DNA of 64,000 nucleotides from DATAEE01 sp036258175 (GTDB lineage: Bacteria > Acidobacteriota > Vicinamibacteria > Vicinamibacterales > 2-12-FULL-66-21): contig DATAEE010000314.1 in the NCBI GenBank assembly GCA_036258175.1, positions 17,775-81,774 of the forward strand. Direction: 5' to 3'. The position numbers were made by a program, and so were the translations under genes. Below, one piece after another: positions 57,894 to 64,000 of this stretch. The notes beneath the pieces are model-generated. The model worked only from the letters and a program-made list of their open reading frames with translations, had not been told where the DNA came from and ran no database searches. Within the stretch, counting starts at the first letter, position 1, and the number at the start of each line of letters is the position of its first letter.

Positions 57894-57967
57894 CCAATCA
57901 CCAATAGTCACCAATCCCCATCGACAATCGACAATCAATCGTCAATCGCCAATCCAAAATCCCCAAT
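57894..57967. repeat. Heptad-repeat array, right copy (inverted relative to the left one)
   Basis: About ten degenerate 7-base units of the CCAATCN/CAATCGN type, the complement of the left array. The two could pair across the remnant. It ends nine bases before the stop of the PBP gene. Confidence 0.85.
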
Positions 57968-57976
57968 GCACGGTTT

Positions 57977-60235
57977 TTATCGGACCGGCTGCGTGCCTGA
58001 GATGAAAGCCTCGGAAATAGCGGAAGGATTGGAAGGGTCCGACGGCGATCCGGTGCTGCGATCGACAGAGACGAAGACGATATTGCCCGGTGGGTCGAAC
58101 GTCGGTCGATCGGTGCGCGTGCCAATGTAATCCTTCATGAAATCGATCCAGATTGGCAGCGCCGCTTCGGTGCCAGTGAAGCCCGGGCCGATCGGTTTCT
58201 TCTGGTCGTGCCCGACCCAGACCCCCACTGTGATGTCGGGATCGAAGCCCAGGAACCACGCATCCGTGTAGTCGTCGGTCGTACCGGTCTTGCCAGCTAT
58301 CGGCCAGTCAAGCGACTGGGCGCGGGCGGCGGTGCCGCGCAGGACGACACCGCGCAGAAGGTTGGTCATGACGAACGCCGTGTCTGCGCGGATCGCGTCG
58401 TGCGGCTCCGGCCGGTTTTCTTCCAGAACGTTTCCGTCGCGATCCGTGACCCGCAGCACGTCGAGCGGAGTCATGCGGACGCCCTGGTTCGGGAACACCG
58501 CGAACGCCGTCGTCATCTCCTGCAGCGTCGCCTCGGCCGCGCCGAGCGCCACCGGGAGGTAGGGCGGAATCGGCGAGGTCAGCCCGAGCCGCCGCGCGTA
58601 GGTGATGACCTGCTTCGGCCCGAGCTCGTCCATCATCTTGATCGCGGGAATATTGCGCGACTGCTCGAGGGCGCGCCGCAATGTGACGGGTCCCCAGAAC
58701 TCGCGGTCGTAGTTTCCCGGCGTGTAGGGGCGCTGACCCGCGCCGCCCGGATAACTGACCGGCGCGTCCACGATGATCGACGCTGGCGTATAGCCACGGT
58801 CGATCGCCGCCGTGTAGACGATGGGCTTGAACCCCGAGCCGACTTGCCGGAGCGCTTGCGTCGCTCGGTTGAACTTCGATCGCCCGAAGTTGAATCCACC
58901 GACCATCGCAAGCACGTGACCGGTACGGTTCTCGATCGCGAAGAGCGCGCCTTCGAGCATGGGCGTCTGCTCGAGCGACGCCACGATGGTCTGTTTCGCC
59001 GCGTCGAGGGTCCGGACGCGGACGTCGACGAGATCACCACGCGCAACCAGATCGGCCGGGCGGCGTGACGTCCAGGCAAAACCCTCGCGATCGATCGCTC
59101 CGGTGAGTTTGCCCGCCTGGATTGCGATGCGTGTCGGCTCGACGGCGGTCACAATCGCTGGAACGACGACGCCTTCAACGATCGGCCGATCCCATCGCGC
59201 CTCGCGATGTTTCTCGAGCGGGATTCTCTCGGCGACGAGGTTGCGCCGCTTGACGGACCGGTACCCGCGCCGTTTGTCGAGGCGCCGCAGGCCCTCCTCG
59301 ATTGCACGATTCGCCGCGCGCTGAAGCCGCGGATCCAGCGACGTCTGGACGGTCAGCCCGTGTTCGTACAGCTGCTTCGACCCGTAGCGCGCTTCGAGAT
59401 GCTTACGGACTTCCTCGAGAAAGTAGGGGCCGACCGACGGCGTCTGGTTCGGTTCGCCGCGCACCTCGATCGGTTTCTGTTTGGCCGCCTCGGCGGTCGA
59501 CGCCGGGATGAACCCGGCCGCGGCCATGCGATCGAGCGCGTAGTTGCGTCGGCGCAGGGCGGCCGCCATGTTCACGTAGGGACTCTGCCGCACGTTGCCC
59601 TGCAGGATTCCCGCGATGAGTGCGGCTTCCTCCAGCGTGAGTGCCTTCGCGGGCTTGCCAAAGTAGAGCCGCGACGCCGCCTCGACACCGTACGCGCCAT
59701 GCCCGAAATACATCTGATTGCAGTAGAGGGTAAAGATCTCCTGTTTCGTGAAGCGCTTCTCGATCTGGATCGCGACGATCGCTTCCTTAATCTTGCGTTC
59801 CCAGGTCCGTTCGAACCCGACGCTCTGTGGAAAGAGGTGCCGCGCGAGCTGCTGCGTCAGCGTGCTGCGACCCGCTGCGCGCGTTCCCGGCATGAGGTCT
59901 TTCGCCAGCGCCAAGAGCATCCGCGACACGCTCAGGCCGGCGTGCTCGAAGAAGCTGGAGTCCTCTGCGGCGACGATGGCGTTACGGAGAACTTCGGGGA
60001 TCTGAGCGTACTCGAGCAGAACCCTGCGTTCCACGGCGAACTCGCCGATGACCTCGCCTCCTGTGCCGTGAACGCGGGTGATTATGCTGGGCGCGTATTC
60101 GTCGATCGCGGAGATCTCGGGCAGATCACCCGAGTAGGCGAAGAACACGCCGGAGACCGTGCCGAGCATCGCCGCGACGAGAAACAGCGCGACGATACCG
60201 GCATGCCTGGCGATCTTGACGACGACGTGAGTCAC
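57977..60235 (-). CDS. Penicillin-binding protein 1A (bifunctional transglycosylase/transpeptidase)
   Basis: Builds peptidoglycan from lipid II. The 752-residue protein has one N-terminal membrane helix (IVALFLVAAMLGTVSGVFFAY) and a GT51 domain with catalytic Glu91 (NAIVAAEDSSFFEHAG) and GRSTLTQQLARHL. The transpeptidase domain contains Ser467 in SGFK, SRN (526-528) and KTGT (649-652). Every catalytic motif is intact. The gene starts six bases after the FecR/DUF6600 gene, so both are in one operon. Confidence 0.96.
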   Translation of the reverse strand: MTHVVVKIARHAGIVALFLVAAMLGTVSGVFFAYSGDLPEISAIDEYAPSIITRVHGTGGEVIGEFAVERRVLLEYAQIPEVLRNAIVAAEDSSFFEHAGLSVSRMLLALAKDLMPGTRAAGRSTLTQQLARHLFPQSVGFERTWERKIKEAIVAIQIEKRFTKQEIFTLYCNQMYFGHGAYGVEAASRLYFGKPAKALTLEEAALIAGILQGNVRQSPYVNMAAALRRRNYALDRMAAAGFIPASTAEAAKQKPIEVRGEPNQTPSVGPYFLEEVRKHLEARYGSKQLYEHGLTVQTSLDPRLQRAANRAIEEGLRRLDKRRGYRSVKRRNLVAERIPLEKHREARWDRPIVEGVVVPAIVTAVEPTRIAIQAGKLTGAIDREGFAWTSRRPADLVARGDLVDVRVRTLDAAKQTIVASLEQTPMLEGALFAIENRTGHVLAMVGGFNFGRSKFNRATQALRQVGSGFKPIVYTAAIDRGYTPASIIVDAPVSYPGGAGQRPYTPGNYDREFWGPVTLRRALEQSRNIPAIKMMDELGPKQVITYARRLGLTSPIPPYLPVALGAAEATLQEMTTAFAVFPNQGVRMTPLDVLRVTDRDGNVLEENRPEPHDAIRADTAFVMTNLLRGVVLRGTAARAQSLDWPIAGKTGTTDDYTDAWFLGFDPDITVGVWVGHDQKKPIGPGFTGTEAALPIWIDFMKDYIGTRTDRPTFDPPGNIVFVSVDRSTGSPSDPSNPSAISEAFISGTQPVR

Positions 60236-60241
60236 TTCGTC

Positions 60242-62137
60242 TCAGCGTCCGGAGCGTCGCGAGCCGCCGGAATGCCGGCTGCCACCCGACCGGCTGCCGC
60301 CAGATTGGCTGCCGCCAGATTGACCGCCGCCCGATTGACTAGCGCCCGGCTGGCTACCGCCCGAGCGTGGAACGGCTTGCGAGCGGCCCGCCGAGGATCC
60401 GTCACGCGACGTGGCCCGTCCCGATCCGCCGTCCGACGGACGGGAAGCAGCGGGCGGTGGCGGTGACGGTGACGGCGAAGCAGAGTGCCGGCGAGATGGA
60501 GCAGGCGCTGATTGCGGCGGCGGATCGCCGTGGCGGTAGTACCCGCGGCTGGGATCGGACGGCGAGGGCACCGCGGGCATGCTAGGGACGGTTGCGGGCA
60601 GAGGCACACCCCGCGGCACCGCCTGCGGCGAAGGTCTGGGGTTGTAATCGGGGACGCCAGCCGTCCCGCCAATGCCCGCATCCTGCACGCGCCGGCGACC
60701 GACCGAGTTCGCGTCAGAGATGTCGACGGTTCCCGGGACACCCACACGCCCGCGACGCGGCACCGCTACATCACGATCGAATCCGGGACTGGATCGAACG
60801 TCGTAGTTGACCCCGGGAGAGCGCACGCCGGGCATCGACGGAACGGTGCTGGGAAGCGGCACGCCGCGCGGAATGGCACGGTCACGGCCGATCGAATGCA
60901 GCGGTGCGCCCCGGGGGACGGCAACCCCGAGCCGATCGGCGCGGACCGGCGCCGCCGCCGCGGTAATGAACGTCCTGCTGCGCGGAAGGGCGGTGGCGCC
61001 CACGGCATGCTGGCCGACCACCACGCCATGGGTGAATCGACGGGAGGGAACTACCGTCCACGCGTGCCAGGGAAACGCGCCGTGCGGGTTGATGGCGAAA
61101 ACCGGTCGGCCGTTCCACCCGCGTGGGCACCATCCGACGAAACCAGGTGAGTGACTCCACGAGACCCAGGCAGGTCCCCAGTGCTTGGTTGGAATCCAGA
61201 ACCAGAGACCGGAGGAGAATCCCCAGCGTCCGTAGTGATGCGTGGGCCACGCCCACGGGTCAAATCCGATCCACGTCCATCCATACGGACGGTAGTAATC
61301 CCACCGTCCCTTGTGGTACGGGCGCCAGCCGTAGGAGACGCGCGGATACCAGACGTAGCCGTAGCTGGGATCGTGCTGCCAGCTGCCGTACGTGTCGAAC
61401 GTCCCGCCGTACGAGTTGAGCTCCTCAGGGAGGTATTCGGCCGACGCGACGCCGAGCCGCGCCTGGCGTCGATCTTCGACCCAACGCTCGAACGCATCCC
61501 AATATGCGACGTTGAACGGCTGGGCGAAGCTCGGTGTCGCTCCGTTGAGCGCGACCGCGCGTTCACCCGCACGCACTGCAGTCACCCCCGATTCGTTCGC
61601 GAGCTCCGCCGAGCCGCGCAGCACCATCAGCTCCACGTCGAGGCGATCGCCGCCAGGACTTAGAAGCGAAATCCGGTAGTCGCCGGGCTCCGTCACGCGC
61701 ACCCAGCCCGACGGCGTGTCGATCCGGTACTGAACTGGCGCGCCCTGGTACTGAACTGGCGCACCGCGTGCGACCGTCAGCCGGACGCGGCCTTCGAGAA
61801 GCCGCAGCAGGACGTCCGACTGCAGATCGACGTGCGTGAACTGATCAACGTCGAGCACGCTGCCGTCGCCGAAGATAATTTCGACCCGCCCTTCCTGCGT
61901 GCGCAGGCGATCGCCGGTCAGCAACGGCACGTTTTGCGGTGATTGATCGACGCGGCCATCCCGCTCGAGCGACGCCGCGCCATCGACGACGCTGACATGG
62001 GCGGGCGCCTGATTGACGGCTTCGCTTTCCGCCTCGACCGCCGTCGCAGGCGGCTCCTGTGAACGCGCAGCGGCTGCCGGTACGACCGCCGGCGACACGA
62101 GGACGGCAAAGATGAGCGAACGGGATATGGGAAGCAT
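60242..62137 (-). CDS. Secreted FecR-domain/DUF6600 protein
   Basis: After a signal peptide (SLIFAVLVSPAVVPAAAA) a FecR-like domain covers about residues 45-195 (VLLRLLEGRVRLTVARG, IDTPSGWVRVTEPGDYRI). DUF6600 follows, unusually rich in Trp, Tyr and His (GSWQHDPSYGYVWYPRVSYG, WDYYRPYGWTWIGFDPW). The last 280 residues are disordered, with PRGVPLP/TVPSMP repeats and a Ser-Gly-Gly-Ser-rich end. Residues GAPVQYQ are doubled in the FecR part. Function unknown; wall-related by its operon with PBP1A. Confidence 0.88.
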   Translation of the reverse strand: MLPISRSLIFAVLVSPAVVPAAAARSQEPPATAVEAESEAVNQAPAHVSVVDGAASLERDGRVDQSPQNVPLLTGDRLRTQEGRVEIIFGDGSVLDVDQFTHVDLQSDVLLRLLEGRVRLTVARGAPVQYQGAPVQYRIDTPSGWVRVTEPGDYRISLLSPGGDRLDVELMVLRGSAELANESGVTAVRAGERAVALNGATPSFAQPFNVAYWDAFERWVEDRRQARLGVASAEYLPEELNSYGGTFDTYGSWQHDPSYGYVWYPRVSYGWRPYHKGRWDYYRPYGWTWIGFDPWAWPTHHYGRWGFSSGLWFWIPTKHWGPAWVSWSHSPGFVGWCPRGWNGRPVFAINPHGAFPWHAWTVVPSRRFTHGVVVGQHAVGATALPRSRTFITAAAAPVRADRLGVAVPRGAPLHSIGRDRAIPRGVPLPSTVPSMPGVRSPGVNYDVRSSPGFDRDVAVPRRGRVGVPGTVDISDANSVGRRRVQDAGIGGTAGVPDYNPRPSPQAVPRGVPLPATVPSMPAVPSPSDPSRGYYRHGDPPPQSAPAPSRRHSASPSPSPPPPAASRPSDGGSGRATSRDGSSAGRSQAVPRSGGSQPGASQSGGGQSGGSQSGGSRSGGSRHSGGSRRSGR

Positions 62138-62170
62138 GAATGTCCCCGTTCAGGAGGGCTGGCAATCGTG

Positions 62171-62179
62171 ATTATAGCA
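62171..62179 (-). promoter_or_regulatory. Extended -10 promoter for the DUF6600-PBP1A operon
   Basis: On the minus strand TGCTATAAT is a perfect extended -10 box, 33 bases before the DUF6600 start. No good -35 box is seen, as is usual for extended -10 promoters. Confidence 0.6.
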
Positions 62180-62259
62180 AGCCGGCCGATTCAGAGTCGG
62201 ATGGAGCGCAAAAGGCACCGGATGAGGCCGCAACTCGCCCGTCGTGTGGGTCGCGAGCA

Positions 62260-62288
62260 TTGACAGTTACGCACTCATGTTTTATACT
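62260..62288 (+). promoter_or_regulatory. Sigma-70-type promoter of dnaK
   Basis: A perfect -35 TTGACA (62260-62265), 17-base spacer and TATACT (62283-62288) lie 51 bases before the dnaK ATG. No CIRCE operator (TTAGCACTC-N9-GAGTGCTAA) was found, so control by HrcA is not supported. Confidence 0.82.
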
Positions 62289-62338
62289 AACGCAATTATC
62301 AAAGAGCCGGATTCGCGCCGGACCGAAAGGAAGCGTTC

Positions 62339-64000
<1,662 letters not shown>

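Noticed and set aside
62260..62300. CIRCE element before dnaK
   Set aside because: Only a lone GCACTC is present; the paired GAGTGC arm is missing.

Overview
The window is a gene-dense, high-GC stretch of a bacterial chromosome with almost no intergenic space and many GTG or TTG starts. The best guess for the source is an acidobacterium of the Vicinamibacteria type. This is inferred from a secreted VWFA-related protein of the family expanded in Acidobacteriota, FecR/DUF6600 and TolB-like secreted proteins, an EF-P of the PGN type, and the abundance of short degenerate intergenic repeats. No rRNA, phage, insertion sequence or CRISPR array was seen; most genes are housekeeping.

Layout. 1-5,100: a B12-binding-type radical SAM protein (cut by the window edge), a glycine-rich RRM protein, tRNA-Thr(CGT), then a group of envelope proteins (Pro-rich lipoprotein, hexapeptide-repeat transferase, BACON-containing lipoprotein and outer-membrane barrel-like protein). 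5,100-14,700: a membrane-anchored protein, uvrA with a coupled HEAT-repeat protein, mpg and a TolB-like protein, then hsp20-htrA divergent from efp-tdk. 14,700-23,700: CDP-alcohol phosphatidyltransferase, uvrC, trpS, scpA-scpB, rluB, an alpha/beta hydrolase, cmk and a DUF6335 protein. 23,700-31,100: rpsA behind a near-consensus promoter, an IHF/HU gene, a HIT hydrolase, a membrane glycosyltransferase-like protein, two acyl-CoA dehydrogenases and a creatininase-like protein. 31,100-40,900: VWFA-related protein, two tandem Glu/Leu-type dehydrogenases, an amidohydrolase, and a two-gene methylmalonyl-CoA mutase followed by a response regulator. 40,900-49,200: a compact series valS-nadC-birA-coaX-hypothetical-RNA methyltransferase, then a LolA-like and a DinB-like protein. 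49,200-64,000: a C26 peptidase and argS separated by a hairpin array, a V4R-like and a TPR protein, SPOR protein-lnt-prfB (with programmed +1 frameshift), a repeat-bounded gene remnant, a FecR/DUF6600-PBP1A operon, and the start of dnaK.

Co-working groups: uvrA, uvrC and mpg for DNA repair; hsp20, htrA and dnaK for proteostasis; efp, rpsA, prfB, argS, valS, trpS and tRNA-Thr for translation; scpA/scpB for chromosome segregation; the two acyl-CoA dehydrogenases and the mutase for branched or odd-chain acyl-CoA and propionate catabolism; lnt, PBP1A and the SPOR protein for the envelope.

The least explained signals are two classes of interspersed repeats. One is a family of short hairpins whose stem sequence varies while pairing is kept, lying against or inside gene ends and in three cases supplying or containing the stop codon. 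The other is a set of degenerate arrays with a 7-base period between genes, one pair of which brackets a gene remnant, plus a 9-base-period array expanded in frame inside an amidohydrolase.
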